DNA from: Haloimpatiens sp042688525
GTDB lineage: Bacteria; Bacillota; Clostridia; Clostridiales; Clostridiaceae
Direction: 5' to 3'
DNA: 64,000 bases
NCBI RefSeq assembly: GCF_042688525.2
Contig: NZ_JBHWAB010000001.1
Location: forward strand, 2,108,001 to 2,172,000
Shown here: piece by piece, positions 36,294 to 45,405 of the stretch
How the letters are laid out: each line of letters begins with the position of its first letter
Numbering within the stretch: position 1 is the first letter of the stretch
Position numbers and translations under genes: made by a program
Notes under the pieces: generated by a model
Told to the model about the DNA's origin: nothing
Databases searched by the model: none
What the model saw: the letters and a program-made list of their open reading frames with translations, nothing else

Positions 36294-37172
36294 ATGGAGT
36301 TAGTCATTGAAAATGTAGGTAAAAAATATAAAGGTAACTTTTGGGGTATAAGAAATTTTAATTTACGTCTTCAGCCAGGCGTACTTGGACTTCTTGGACA
36401 AAATGGTGCAGGTAAATCAACACTTATGAAAATGATTGCAACAGTTACAAAACCTACAGAAGGAAAAATAATATGGAATGGAATAGATATTGCCAAAAAG
36501 CCTAATGAAGTTAGAAGACTACTTGGATATCTTCCTCAAGACTTTGGTGTTTATCCAAAACTTAATGCCATAGAGTTCTTAGAATATATAGCTGCAGTAA
36601 AAGGAATAACAGGTGTAAAAGCTAAAAAACGTATAAAAGAATTAATAGAAGTTGTAAATTTAACTCAAGCAGCTAAACGTCCTATTGGATCATATTCTGG
36701 AGGAATGAAGCAAAGAGTTGGAATTGCGCAAGCTCTTTTAAATGACCCTAAACTTTTGATAGTTGATGAACCTACTGTAGGATTGGATCCTGAAGAGAGA
36801 GTTAGATTTAGAAATATATTAACAGATATATCTAGTGATAGAATTGTAATTTTCTCTACACATATAGTATCAGATGTTGAGTCAACTGCAACACGTATAG
36901 CATTGATATGTAAAGGTCATTTACTTATAGATAGCGAACCTGAAAATTTAATGAAACCTATTGAAGGTAAAGTATGGGAATGTATAATACCAAGTAGTTC
37001 TTTAAATGAGTTTAGAAAAAAATATATAATTAGCAGTACTATACGTAGAAGTGATGGGGTTCATATACGAGTTGTGAGTGATTTTAAGCCATATAGTAAT
37101 AGCAAAAAATGCACTCCTCAATTGGAAGATGCTTATCTGTATTTAATAAATAATACTGATAGGAGGAATTAA
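36294..37172 (+). CDS. ABC-2 type transporter ATP-binding protein
   Basis: A 292-residue ATPase of the CcmA/ABC-2 exporter class. Walker A is G35-QNGAGKST, Q-loop YLPQDFGVYP, signature YSGGM, Walker B LLIVDEP and H-loop STHIVSDVE. The C-terminal 70 residues form the usual non-conserved extension. ATG 36294 follows AAGGAGGG. The permease starts one base after its stop. The sequence type GNFWGIRNFNLRLQPGVLGL resembles ATPases of exporters regulated by two-component systems under cell-envelope stress. Confidence 0.92.
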   Translation: MELVIENVGKKYKGNFWGIRNFNLRLQPGVLGLLGQNGAGKSTLMKMIATVTKPTEGKIIWNGIDIAKKPNEVRRLLGYLPQDFGVYPKLNAIEFLEYIAAVKGITGVKAKKRIKELIEVVNLTQAAKRPIGSYSGGMKQRVGIAQALLNDPKLLIVDEPTVGLDPEERVRFRNILTDISSDRIVIFSTHIVSDVESTATRIALICKGHLLIDSEPENLMKPIEGKVWECIIPSSSLNEFRKKYIISSTIRRSDGVHIRVVSDFKPYSNSKKCTPQLEDAYLYLINNTDRRN

Positions 37173-37173
37173 A

Positions 37174-38760
37174 ATGAATTTATTTTCAAAAATTCATAAT
37201 ATATGTATTGCTGATTTTAGAGAAAGAACTAGAAGCTATAATTTTTTAATTCTATTAGGTTTAGTTATATTTGGTTCTTTTTTTATAATACCTTCTAGTA
37301 CAAATTCAGGAGAAAATTTATATTTACTCATAGGTCAAGATTATAGACCAGTATATAATTCTGCATTTATAGGAACTGCAGCTTCATTTTTGTCTATAAT
37401 TATTTTATCTTTATTTGGTTTTTATGTTATAAATAATTCTATAAAACGTGATAGAGAAACTAGGGTTGGAGAAATTATTGCTTCATCACCTGTAAGTAAA
37501 AACGTTTATATTCTTGGAAAATTATTTAGTAACTTTTTGGTGTTGTTTACTATATTAGCTATAAATTCATTAGTCATAATAATAATTTATCTTTTAAGAG
37601 GTCAGGAACCTATTAATTTGGGGAAATTATTAGCTCCATCTATTATGTTTGGAATTCCAGCTTTATTATTCATTGCATCTATAGCAGTACTTTTTGAAAC
37701 TATAGGATTTTTGAAAGGAACTATAGGAAACATTGTATACTTTTTTTTATGGTGTGCAATTGTATCATTGGAGGGTACTGCAAGTGAAAACGCAAATATA
37801 AGTACTTTAGATTTATTTGGAATAAAAGCTATCAACCAAAATCTTGCAAATATATCAAATATTAAAACTGGTGATTTAGGATTAAACTGGGTTTATTGTA
37901 ATCCCACTATTAAAAAAACCGTTCTATTCGAAGGAATAAATTGGCAATTTGATATTTTTATACAAAGAATAATTATTATTATAGCAGCTTTATTGATAGC
38001 TTTATTAGCATCAGCATTTTTTGATAGATTTACATCTACTAGTAAGAAAAAACAGAAAATATCTAAGAAGAAACACCATGTTGAAAATGATGTGTATACT
38101 AAAAATGTGTCAGCTCCATCTATGAGTATTTCTAAATTAACTTCTGTTCCATATAACTTTAATGGTTTAAATTTAATTAATGTAGAATTAAAATTATTAT
38201 TTAAAAATTTTAATTTGTGGTTAATATTACTAGAAGTAGGATTGAATATTGCATGTATATTGGCTCCAATACAAATAGTACAAGGTTATCTTTTCCCTAT
38301 TGTATGGTTACTGCCAATAGCTGTTTGGTCTTCAATGGGAAACAGAGAAATCCGTCACAATACAGATGAAATTCTATTTTCTAGTGAAAATTTTGGATAT
38401 AGACAGCTGCCAGCATGTTTAGCTGCTGGTACAATAGTTTCTTTCATTACAGGAAGTGGTTTTTTTATTAGATTATTAATTTCAGGTAATTTACAATCAA
38501 TACTACCTTTTGCAGCAGGTGCTGTATTTATTCCTTCTCTAGCAATAGCTTTAGGTGTTTTAAGTAATTCAAGTAAGCTATTTGAAATTATGTATCTTGT
38601 AATATGGTATTTAGGACCTATGAATCATATTAAATTTCTAAATTTTGCTGAAATCTTAAATAATTCTTCTTACCTTAAAAGCTTATTACTTATTATGATT
38701 TCTATGATATTTTTATTAATATCTTTACTTATACGACAATTACAAATAGAAAATCAATAA
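37174..38760 (+). CDS. ABC-2 type transporter permease
   Basis: A 528-residue integral membrane protein with about 12 hydrophobic segments in two halves separated by a basic cytoplasmic stretch (STSKKKQKISKKKHH, about 288-302). The order helix, extracytoplasmic loop, helix, and a coupling segment KRDRETRVGEIIASSPVSK is typical of ABC-2 permeases. ATG 37174 follows AGGAGGAAT. Partner of the ATPase at 36294; substrate unknown. Confidence 0.88.
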   Translation: MNLFSKIHNICIADFRERTRSYNFLILLGLVIFGSFFIIPSSTNSGENLYLLIGQDYRPVYNSAFIGTAASFLSIIILSLFGFYVINNSIKRDRETRVGEIIASSPVSKNVYILGKLFSNFLVLFTILAINSLVIIIIYLLRGQEPINLGKLLAPSIMFGIPALLFIASIAVLFETIGFLKGTIGNIVYFFLWCAIVSLEGTASENANISTLDLFGIKAINQNLANISNIKTGDLGLNWVYCNPTIKKTVLFEGINWQFDIFIQRIIIIIAALLIALLASAFFDRFTSTSKKKQKISKKKHHVENDVYTKNVSAPSMSISKLTSVPYNFNGLNLINVELKLLFKNFNLWLILLEVGLNIACILAPIQIVQGYLFPIVWLLPIAVWSSMGNREIRHNTDEILFSSENFGYRQLPACLAAGTIVSFITGSGFFIRLLISGNLQSILPFAAGAVFIPSLAIALGVLSNSSKLFEIMYLVIWYLGPMNHIKFLNFAEILNNSSYLKSLLLIMISMIFLLISLLIRQLQIENQ

Positions 38761-38875
38761 AACTTTTGAAGTATATATTATCATTTATTTCCAAAATTAT
38801 ATATAGAAAATAATACTCATCCTATGTTAAAATAGTGTTATAGTAAGACAAAAATGTACATTATTTTGCACGAAA

Positions 38876-40681
38876 GTGGTGAGTATTATTAAAATATTTA
38901 ATAGTATTAAAAAAACTATATTTTTTAATATGATTTTTTTAATCTTTTTAGGTACAGTAATTGTAGCTTTTGTTCGTATAAGTGATGGATATAAAAAGTT
39001 TAATAAAGAAATTATACAGTTAAAACAAAATTATATAGATAAACAAAAGAATACTTTAAAAAGTGAAGTAAATAGAGTTTATGATTATATTGAGTTTACC
39101 AAAAAACAAGCAGAACAAGATTTAAAAGAATCTATACAAGAAAGCACATATACTGCATATGATATAGTTAAAACTATTTATGATGAAAATAAAAATAAAA
39201 AAAGTGATGATGAAATAAAAAAGATGATTTTAAATATATTAAGTCCTATAAGGTTTAATGATAATAGAGGTTATTATTTTGTTGCAACATCTAAGGGCGA
39301 TATAGTTCTTAATCCAATATGGCTTTATTCACAAGGTAAAAATATTAGTGAAATTTGTAAAGATAGTGGAAATTATTTAATTGATAAAGAAAAAGATTTA
39401 ATACAAAAGGATAAAGAAGGATTTATACATTCAAAATGGGTTAAACCACAAGACCCTTCTAAAAAAATGTATTCTAAATTATCTTATATAAAATATTTTG
39501 AACCTTTTAACTGGTATATTGGTTCTGGAGAATACATGGATGATTTTGAACTTCAACTACAAAAGAAGGTAAGTAAAAGAATTTCTGAAATAAAATATGG
39601 ATACAATAATTCTCAATACGTTTTTGTAACAGATTATAAAGGAGTCATGGTTGCAAATGGAGGATTTCCTAAACTTATAGGGAAAAATGTATGGGATTTA
39701 GAGGACGACCATGGAGTAAAGGTTACTCAAAGAGGTATAACACTTAGTAGAAAAAGCCCTGAAGGATGTTTTTTAAAACAACACTGGCTTAAAAAAGATT
39801 CAAGTGAAACTACTGAAAAATTATATTTTTCAAAGATATTTGAAGATTGGGAATGGGTAATAGGAACTGGCATATATATTGATGAAATTGAAAAAGTTAT
39901 TACAAATAAAAAACAAGAGTTAAATTCACAACTGTTTGATAAAATACTTCATAGTATTATTTTGTGTATAGCTTTTATGATTTTTGCTGGTTTTATTACA
40001 AAAACTATTAATAAAAAAATAAACAACAGCTTAAACATGTTTTTATATTTCTTTAAAAAAGCGTCTAAAGAACATATTCATATTAAAGCAAGTGAAATTA
40101 ATTATAGTGAACTAAAAGAACTTGCATCTTCTGCAAATAATATGATAGATGAAATAAAAACTATAGAAGAAGAAATGGAATGTATAAATAAAAAATTGAA
40201 AGAATCCAGTATAACAGATGGACTAACAAATCTTTATAATCATAAACATATACATGAAAAATTAATGGAAGAAACAAATAAGTCTGATGTTAACAATACA
40301 CCACTCTCAATAATAATGTTAGATATAGATTATTTTAAAAAGGTTAATGATAACTTTGGACATCAAACTGGAGATATAGTATTAAAAAGCATTGCAGATT
40401 TATTAAAAAGAGAAGTTACAAAAGAGTCTTTAATTGGTAGATATGGTGGAGAGGAATTTTTAGTTATTGTTCCAAAACAAGATTTAAATTGTGCATATGC
40501 TACAGCTGAAAAAATAAGAAAAGGAATAGAAAATATGTCATTTGAAGATAAAAAACTAAAAGTTACTATAAGTGGAGGAGTTGTACAACATAATTTAGAA
40601 AGTTGTCATGAAATTATTGGAAAAGCAGATAATCTTCTTTATAAGGCAAAACTCAACGGAAGAAACCGGATAGAAAAATAA
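38876..40681 (+). CDS. Diguanylate cyclase with double Cache sensor
   Basis: A membrane signalling protein of about 600 residues. Helix at about 12-35, then two Cache-type sensor modules: FNDNRGYYFVATSKGDIVLN...YIGSGEYMDDF and YNNSQYVFVTDYKGVMVANG...WVIGTGIYIDEI. A second helix lies at about 360-380, a short HAMP-like region follows, then a GGDEF domain (about 440-600) with active-site GGEEF near 524 and DIDYFKKVND. It should make cyclic di-GMP from two GTP. The inhibitory RxxD site is not present at its usual place before GGEEF. Start GTG 38876 (or 38879) is uncertain because the ribosome binding site is weak. Confidence 0.88.
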   Translation: MVSIIKIFNSIKKTIFFNMIFLIFLGTVIVAFVRISDGYKKFNKEIIQLKQNYIDKQKNTLKSEVNRVYDYIEFTKKQAEQDLKESIQESTYTAYDIVKTIYDENKNKKSDDEIKKMILNILSPIRFNDNRGYYFVATSKGDIVLNPIWLYSQGKNISEICKDSGNYLIDKEKDLIQKDKEGFIHSKWVKPQDPSKKMYSKLSYIKYFEPFNWYIGSGEYMDDFELQLQKKVSKRISEIKYGYNNSQYVFVTDYKGVMVANGGFPKLIGKNVWDLEDDHGVKVTQRGITLSRKSPEGCFLKQHWLKKDSSETTEKLYFSKIFEDWEWVIGTGIYIDEIEKVITNKKQELNSQLFDKILHSIILCIAFMIFAGFITKTINKKINNSLNMFLYFFKKASKEHIHIKASEINYSELKELASSANNMIDEIKTIEEEMECINKKLKESSITDGLTNLYNHKHIHEKLMEETNKSDVNNTPLSIIMLDIDYFKKVNDNFGHQTGDIVLKSIADLLKREVTKESLIGRYGGEEFLVIVPKQDLNCAYATAEKIRKGIENMSFEDKKLKVTISGGVVQHNLESCHEIIGKADNLLYKAKLNGRNRIEK

Positions 40682-40759
40682 TCCTATATATTTTTCATTT
40701 TATTTGTATAAATTAAATCATTCGACAAAAAATATATATATCATTTGGAGGTGATTTAA

Positions 40760-41425
40760 TTGAAAAAACTATTATATATTCCTGTAAACTCAAAGCCTGA
40801 ACATCTTTCAACAAGCAGAACTGTAGGAAGAACATTTGTCAATCGTTTCATAGCAGAAAATCCTGAATACACCTTAGAAGAATTAGATCTTTATAATGAG
40901 GATATACCAGAATTACACTATAAATTATTTAAAAGTAGAGCAGAGCTTGTTACTGGTGCTGAATATGATGCACTATCACAAGAGGATAAAAATGCAGTAG
41001 ATAGAATAAATGCTCTTTGCGATCAGTTTATAAGTGCCGATACCTATGTAATAGCAGCACCAATGTGGAGTGTAAGTTTTCCTGCAAGGCTTAAAAGATA
41101 TGTAGATTGTGTCATACAAACTGACAAAGTAATTAAAATATCTTCTGAAAAAGTAGAAGGACTTCTAGACGATAAAGAAAGAAATATGATTTATATTCAG
41201 TCTTCTGGTGGAATCTATCCAAAAATTTTAGGAAGTAAATTTAATCATGGTGTAGACTATTTTCATGATATATTTAAATTTTTAGGTGTAAAAAGATTTG
41301 AAAAGATACTTGTTGAAGGAGTAGATATGGAATCTGTTGGTAGAGATGAATCTATAAAAATAGCTTATGAAGATATTGATAAGGTAATAAAGAAACTTTC
41401 TAAAGAACCAATATTAAATTTGTAA
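40760..41425 (+). CDS. FMN-dependent NADH-azoreductase / NAD(P)H quinone oxidoreductase family
   Basis: A 221-residue flavodoxin-like oxidoreductase. Near the N-terminus it has KKLLYIPVNSKPEHLSTSRT, where family members bind the FMN phosphate, followed by ELDLYNEDIPELH. The conserved APMWSVSFPARLKRYVD lies around residue 95 and a SSGGIYP loop near 155. Enzymes of this group reduce quinones, azo compounds or nitro groups with NAD(P)H. TTG 40760 follows TTGGAGGTGAT with ideal spacing. It is a single gene ending at a large hairpin shared with the convergent met operon. Confidence 0.88.
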   Translation: MKKLLYIPVNSKPEHLSTSRTVGRTFVNRFIAENPEYTLEELDLYNEDIPELHYKLFKSRAELVTGAEYDALSQEDKNAVDRINALCDQFISADTYVIAAPMWSVSFPARLKRYVDCVIQTDKVIKISSEKVEGLLDDKERNMIYIQSSGGIYPKILGSKFNHGVDYFHDIFKFLGVKRFEKILVEGVDMESVGRDESIKIAYEDIDKVIKKLSKEPILNL

Positions 41426-41487
41426 TATATATAATAAGTCATCCTCAGGCTTTCCTTAGAAAATTAAACTTAAGGATAAATAAATTT

Positions 41488-41590
41488 TTGGGGCTGCTGC
41501 ACTAAGAATAAATACTATAATATATTGTGCTAATTTTAAAAACAATATATTATATGTGAATTTCTTAATGCAACAGCTCCATTTTTTTAA
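41488..41590. terminator. Large hairpin between convergent genes
   Basis: GGGGCTGCTGCACTAAGA faces TCTTAATGCAACAGCTCC, enclosing ACAATATATT-type inner arms. The plus strand side continues ATTTTTTT. It can stop transcription from the azoreductase gene and probably from metA on the other strand. Confidence 0.75.
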
Positions 41591-41601
41591 ACAAAAATAG
41601 C

Positions 41602-42498
41602 TTAGCATATTGATGATCTGCAAACATAATATTTTAACCAATTTGAAAATAATAAATTTGAATGATTTTCCCATCTTAGAATAGGTTTTTGTTTTGGATC
41701 ATCGTCTATAAAATAGTTTTCTGGTATATCAATATTTTTACCTTTTAAAATATCTCTTAAATATTCATTTTTCAAAGTGTTTTTATCATATTCTGAATGA
41801 CCACTTACAAAAATAAGCTTTCCATCTTTTGTAGATGATATATATACTCCTGCTTCTTTTGATTCTGATAAAATTTCAAGCTTATCATTTTTTAGAATAT
41901 CTTCTTTTCTAACTTCTGTACAGCGTGAGTGAGGAACATAAAATTCATCATTAAAGCCTTTTAATAATTTTGATTTATTATTAATGGTATGTGAAAACAC
42001 ACCAAATATTTTTTTATTTAGAATGCGCTTTTCAATACCAAAATGATGATATAATCCTGCTTGAGCTCCCCAACATATATATAGGGTTGATTTTACATTT
42101 GTAATTGTATAATTCATAATTTCTTTTAATTCATTCCAATAAGAAACTTCTTCAAATTCAAAAAGTTCAACAGGAGAACCTGTTATAATCATTCCATCAA
42201 ACTTATCATTTTTTATTTCACTGAAAGTTTTATAAAAATTATTAAAGTATTCTTTGCTAGTATTTTTTGATTTATATGTTTCAGTATGTAATAATGTTAT
42301 TTCTATTGGAAGATCTGAAGATGATAGTCTTCTCAAAAATTGTATTTCTGTTTGAATTTTATTAGGCATTAAATTTAAAATAGCAATTTTTAAAGGTTTA
42401 ATATCCAATTTTGAAGAAGAATTTTCATTTAGTATAAAGTTATTTACTTCTAATATTTTTCTGTATTTTGAAGAATTCTTTGCCATGAAGATTGCCAT
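41602..42498 (-). CDS. metA: Homoserine O-acetyltransferase (MetA family)
   Basis: A cytoplasmic enzyme of about 298 residues that acylates homoserine in methionine synthesis. It has the MetA nucleophile Cys142 in YICWGAQAGLYHHFG, and His234/Glu236 in VSGHSEYD. Residue 111 is Glu (GSPVELFEFEEV); in this family Glu111 goes with acetyl-CoA, and Gly with succinyl-CoA. The ATG at 42498 lies 9 bases after AAAAGG; ATG 42507 touches the ribosome binding site. It follows metY by about 25 bases in one operon under the SAM riboswitch, and its acetyl specificity fits O-acetylhomoserine sulfhydrylase. Confidence 0.93.
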   Translation of the reverse strand: MAIFMAKNSSKYRKILEVNNFILNENSSSKLDIKPLKIAILNLMPNKIQTEIQFLRRLSSSDLPIEITLLHTETYKSKNTSKEYFNNFYKTFSEIKNDKFDGMIITGSPVELFEFEEVSYWNELKEIMNYTITNVKSTLYICWGAQAGLYHHFGIEKRILNKKIFGVFSHTINNKSKLLKGFNDEFYVPHSRCTEVRKEDILKNDKLEILSESKEAGVYISSTKDGKLIFVSGHSEYDKNTLKNEYLRDILKGKNIDIPENYFIDDDPKQKPILRWENHSNLLFSNWLKYYVCRSSIC

Positions 42499-42522
42499 AT
42501 CAAACATCCTTTTCTATTTTAA

Positions 42523-43800
42523 TTATATTTGTGCCAATGAGTTTGAAAGATCATTTATTAAGTCTTCCACATTTTCAATTCCTATAGAAATCCTGATTAA
42601 TTCTGGAGTAACTCCTGATTTTTTTTGTTCTTGTTCACTAAGTTGTTGATGAGTAGTAGAGGATGGATGTATAATAAGTGATTTAGCATCACCAACGTTT
42701 GCTAAGTGAGAGAATATTTTCAGATTTCTTATTAACTTTTTACCAGCTTCATATCCACCTTTCACACCGAATGTAAAAATTGAACCTGCTCCTTTTGGAA
42801 GATATTTTTTAGAAAGTTCATGATATTTATTATCTTTTAAACCAGGGTAATTAACCCATTCTACTTTTTCATGATTGCTTAAAAATTCAGCAATCTTTTC
42901 TGCATTATTAACATGAGCTTGTAATCTATAAGATAGTGTTTCAAAACCTAAAGATATTAAAAAAGCATTAAATGGTGATATACAAGCACCTATATCTCTT
43001 AACAAAATTAATCTTAGTCTAGAAATATAAGCAGCTTCTTTAAAGGATTCAACATATGATAATCCATGATAACTTTTATCTGGTTCCACTAGCTTTGGAA
43101 ATTTGCCATTATTCCAATTAAAATTTCCAGAATCAACAACTAGTCCTCCTATAGAAGTTCCATGCCCTCCTAAAAACTTAGTAGCAGAATATACAACTAT
43201 ATCTGCGCCAAATTCAAAAGGCCTGCATAAATAAGGCGTTGCAAAAGTGTTATCTACTATTAAAGGAATTCCATTTTCATGTGCAATACGTGCAATTTTT
43301 TCCATATCACATATATTAATACTTGGATTTCCAATAGTCTCAATATACACAGCTTTAGTTTTAGATGTAATAGCATTTTTGAAATTATCAGTATCTTCAG
43401 GATCTACAAAATTTACTGTAATTCCAAAATCTTTTAGAGTATTTGCAAATAAACTATATGTACCACCATAAAGTGTAGTTGATGCAACTATCTCATCTCC
43501 ATTTTTTGCTATGTTTAAAACAGAGTAAGTTACAGCAGCCATACCAGATGAAGTTGCAACAGCTCCAACACCACCTTCTAATAAACTTATTCTTTTTTCA
43601 AGAACATCAACAGTAGGATTATTTATTCTTGTGTATATATTTCCAGATTTTTTTAAAGCAAATAAGTCTGCAGCTTCTTCTGGTGTATCAAATACATAAG
43701 ATGTAGTTTGATATATAGGAACTGCTCTTGATTTTGTACTTGAGTCTGGTTCATATCCTCCATGTAATTGTAATGTTTCAAAATTCAATTTTTTTGACAT
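42523..43800 (-). CDS. metY: O-acetylhomoserine sulfhydrylase
   Basis: A PLP-dependent enzyme of 425 residues in the Cys/Met metabolism family, making homocysteine from O-acetylhomoserine and sulfide. PLP lysine K208 is in SATKFLGGHG; YTRINNPTVDVLEKR and TSSGMAAV are family motifs. The length of about 425 and the long insertion after residue 220 separate it from cystathionine enzymes of about 380 residues. ATG 43800 follows TAGGAGTGA. It is the first gene after a SAM-I riboswitch and is followed by metA. Confidence 0.93.
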   Translation of the reverse strand: MSKKLNFETLQLHGGYEPDSSTKSRAVPIYQTTSYVFDTPEEAADLFALKKSGNIYTRINNPTVDVLEKRISLLEGGVGAVATSSGMAAVTYSVLNIAKNGDEIVASTTLYGGTYSLFANTLKDFGITVNFVDPEDTDNFKNAITSKTKAVYIETIGNPSINICDMEKIARIAHENGIPLIVDNTFATPYLCRPFEFGADIVVYSATKFLGGHGTSIGGLVVDSGNFNWNNGKFPKLVEPDKSYHGLSYVESFKEAAYISRLRLILLRDIGACISPFNAFLISLGFETLSYRLQAHVNNAEKIAEFLSNHEKVEWVNYPGLKDNKYHELSKKYLPKGAGSIFTFGVKGGYEAGKKLIRNLKIFSHLANVGDAKSLIIHPSSTTHQQLSEQEQKKSGVTPELIRISIGIENVEDLINDLSNSLAQI

Positions 43801-43827
43801 AATAAATCACTCCTAATTATTAATAAT

Positions 43828-43862
43828 AAAAAAACTTCTTACAGATAAGATTGTAAGAAGTT
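43828..43862 (-). terminator. Riboswitch-controlled terminator of metY-metA
   Basis: On the minus strand AACTTCTTACA and TGTAAGAAGTT form an 11-bp stem followed by seven T residues (43828-43834 as A on the plus strand). It lies directly after the SAM-I aptamer and before the metY ribosome binding site. Confidence 0.92.
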
Positions 43863-43879
43863 ACATTCATATTCTCATC

Positions 43880-43975
43880 TGTCAAGCTAATTAATAGCTT
43901 GCTGGAATTAGCACCTTGAAAATATTCAGGTTGCCGGACGTCACAGGGCCAGTCCCTCAGTCACTCTTGATAAGA
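43880..43975 (-). promoter_or_regulatory. SAM-I (S-box) riboswitch aptamer
   Basis: The minus strand reads CTTATCAAGAGTGACTGAGG, then GACTGGCCCTGTGACGTCCG and GCAACC, then AAGGTGCTAATTCCAGC. These match the conserved S-box elements (CTTATCaAGAG, GGAGGGACTGGCCC, CCGGCAACC, GGTGCTAATTCC). High SAM stabilises the aptamer and the terminator; low SAM permits expression of metY-metA. Confidence 0.96.
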
Positions 43976-43997
43976 TTTCCTATTAAATTTTAAAAAT

Positions 43998-44026
43998 ATA
44001 ATATCAGTAATATTATGAATTGTCAA
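43998..44026 (-). promoter_or_regulatory. Promoter of the metY-metA operon
   Basis: TTGACA (44026-44021), a 17-base spacer and TATTAT (44003-43998) on the minus strand. The expected start near 43990 lies just before the aptamer. Confidence 0.85.
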
Positions 44027-44113
44027 GATTTTTTAAAAATTTAAAAATAAATATAAAAATTAAATTATGAATTTATTAACAAAACTTACCTGTATAAAAA
44101 GACGATTTTTATA

Positions 44114-44142
44114 TTGACTTAGTTGCAAGAATTTAATATGAT
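44114..44142 (+). promoter_or_regulatory. Promoter of the iron-type ABC operon
   Basis: TTGACT (44114-44119), a 17-base spacer and TATGAT (44137-44142). Just downstream, AATGATAATAGATGTCAAAT has partial likeness to a Fur box but too little symmetry to call one. Confidence 0.65.
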
Positions 44143-44270
44143 TTAAATGTAAATGATAATAGATGTCAAATGAATCATATTTACAGCTGTATATATTTAT
44201 CAATAGCAGTATATTTTAAAATAAGTACTTGCATTATATTCTTAAAAAGAAATCTTAAGGAGGAAAACAA

Positions 44271-45344
44271 ATGATAAAGAAAAAATTTGCAATTATTTCA
44301 ACAGCATTATCAGTAATTTTATCAGCAGGATTATTAGCGGGATGTTCTCAAACTAAACAAACTGCAAAAAACGAATCTGTAAAAAATGAAAAAAAAGTAG
44401 TAAATATTTATACAGATAGACATTATGATACAGATGAAGAACTTTATAAATTATTTACAAAAGATACAGGTATCAAAGTAAATGTGGTAAAAGGTAAATC
44501 AGATGAATTGATTGAGAGATTAAAAAGAGAAGGAAAAGATACTCAAGCAGATGTTTTAATTACATCAGATGTTGGGAGATTATATAGAGCTAAGGAAACT
44601 GGATTATTACAATCTACAAAGAGCACTGAATTAATAAATAATATTCCAGAAAAATTTAGGGATGAAGATAATCAATGGTTTGGATTAACTAAGAGAGCCA
44701 GAGTAATTGTTTATTCAAAAGATAGAGTAAAACCAGAAAATTTATCTACATATGAAGATTTAACAAATGAAAAATGGAAAGGAAAAGTTTTAGTTAGATC
44801 ATCTACAAATGTGTATAATCAGTCACTTTTAGCTTCATTTATTGAAATTAACAGTGAGGAAAAAGCTAAAGAATGGGCAAAAGGAATTGTACAAAATATG
44901 GCTAGAACACCTAAAGGTAATGATAGAGATCAGGCAAAAGCAATCGTTGCAGGTATTGGTGATGTAGCAATTATGAATACTTATTATTTAGGAAAACTAT
45001 TAAATTCATCAGATGCAGAAGAAGTAAAAGTAGGAAAGAATGTTAAAATCTTTTTCCCAAATCAAAGTACTACAGGAACACATGTTAATATTAGTGGAGC
45101 AGGACTTATAAAATATGCTAAAAATAAAGAAAATGCAGTTAAATTTGTAGAATTTTTATCTGGTGAAAAAGCTCAAAAACAATTTGCAGAAGCAAATTAT
45201 GAATATCCAGTTAATGCAAAAGTTGAACCATCACAACTCTTAAAATCTTGGGGAGATTTTAAAGAACAAGATGTTAAACTTTCTAAGTTTGCAGAGAACA
45301 ACAAAAAAGCAGTTGAAATTTTCAATGAAGTAGGTTGGAAATAG
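44271..45344 (+). CDS. Iron(III)-type ABC transporter substrate-binding lipoprotein
   Basis: A lipoprotein of 357 residues with lipobox LLAGC (Cys25), attached to the outer face of the membrane. KVVNIYTDRHYDTDEELYKL, then DTGIKVNVVKGKSDELIERL and QADVLITSDVGRLYRAKETG are typical of FutA/FbpA-type ferric-ion binding proteins. ATG 44271 follows AAGGAGG. It is the first gene of a complete importer with permease (45406) and ATPase (47089). A hairpin after it would leave more binding protein than permease. Confidence 0.9.
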   Translation: MIKKKFAIISTALSVILSAGLLAGCSQTKQTAKNESVKNEKKVVNIYTDRHYDTDEELYKLFTKDTGIKVNVVKGKSDELIERLKREGKDTQADVLITSDVGRLYRAKETGLLQSTKSTELINNIPEKFRDEDNQWFGLTKRARVIVYSKDRVKPENLSTYEDLTNEKWKGKVLVRSSTNVYNQSLLASFIEINSEEKAKEWAKGIVQNMARTPKGNDRDQAKAIVAGIGDVAIMNTYYLGKLLNSSDAEEVKVGKNVKIFFPNQSTTGTHVNISGAGLIKYAKNKENAVKFVEFLSGEKAQKQFAEANYEYPVNAKVEPSQLLKSWGDFKEQDVKLSKFAENNKKAVEIFNEVGWK

Positions 45345-45352
45345 TATACTAT

Positions 45353-45380
45353 AAAAAGCAGCTTTAAAGCTGCTTTTTAT
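45353..45380 (+). terminator. Intra-operon hairpin after the binding-protein gene
   Basis: AAAAAGCAGCTTT and AAAGCTGCTTTTT are a perfect 13-bp inverted repeat. It ends 13 bases before the next ribosome binding site, consistent with partial termination or mRNA end protection. Confidence 0.8.
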
Positions 45381-45405
45381 AAATATAAAGAAGGATGTGT
45401 TACAT

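Noticed and set aside
44147..44172. Possible Fur box before the iron-type ABC operon
   Set aside because: AATGATAATAGATGTCAAAT matches only one half of a Fur box; symmetry is too poor to list as a site.
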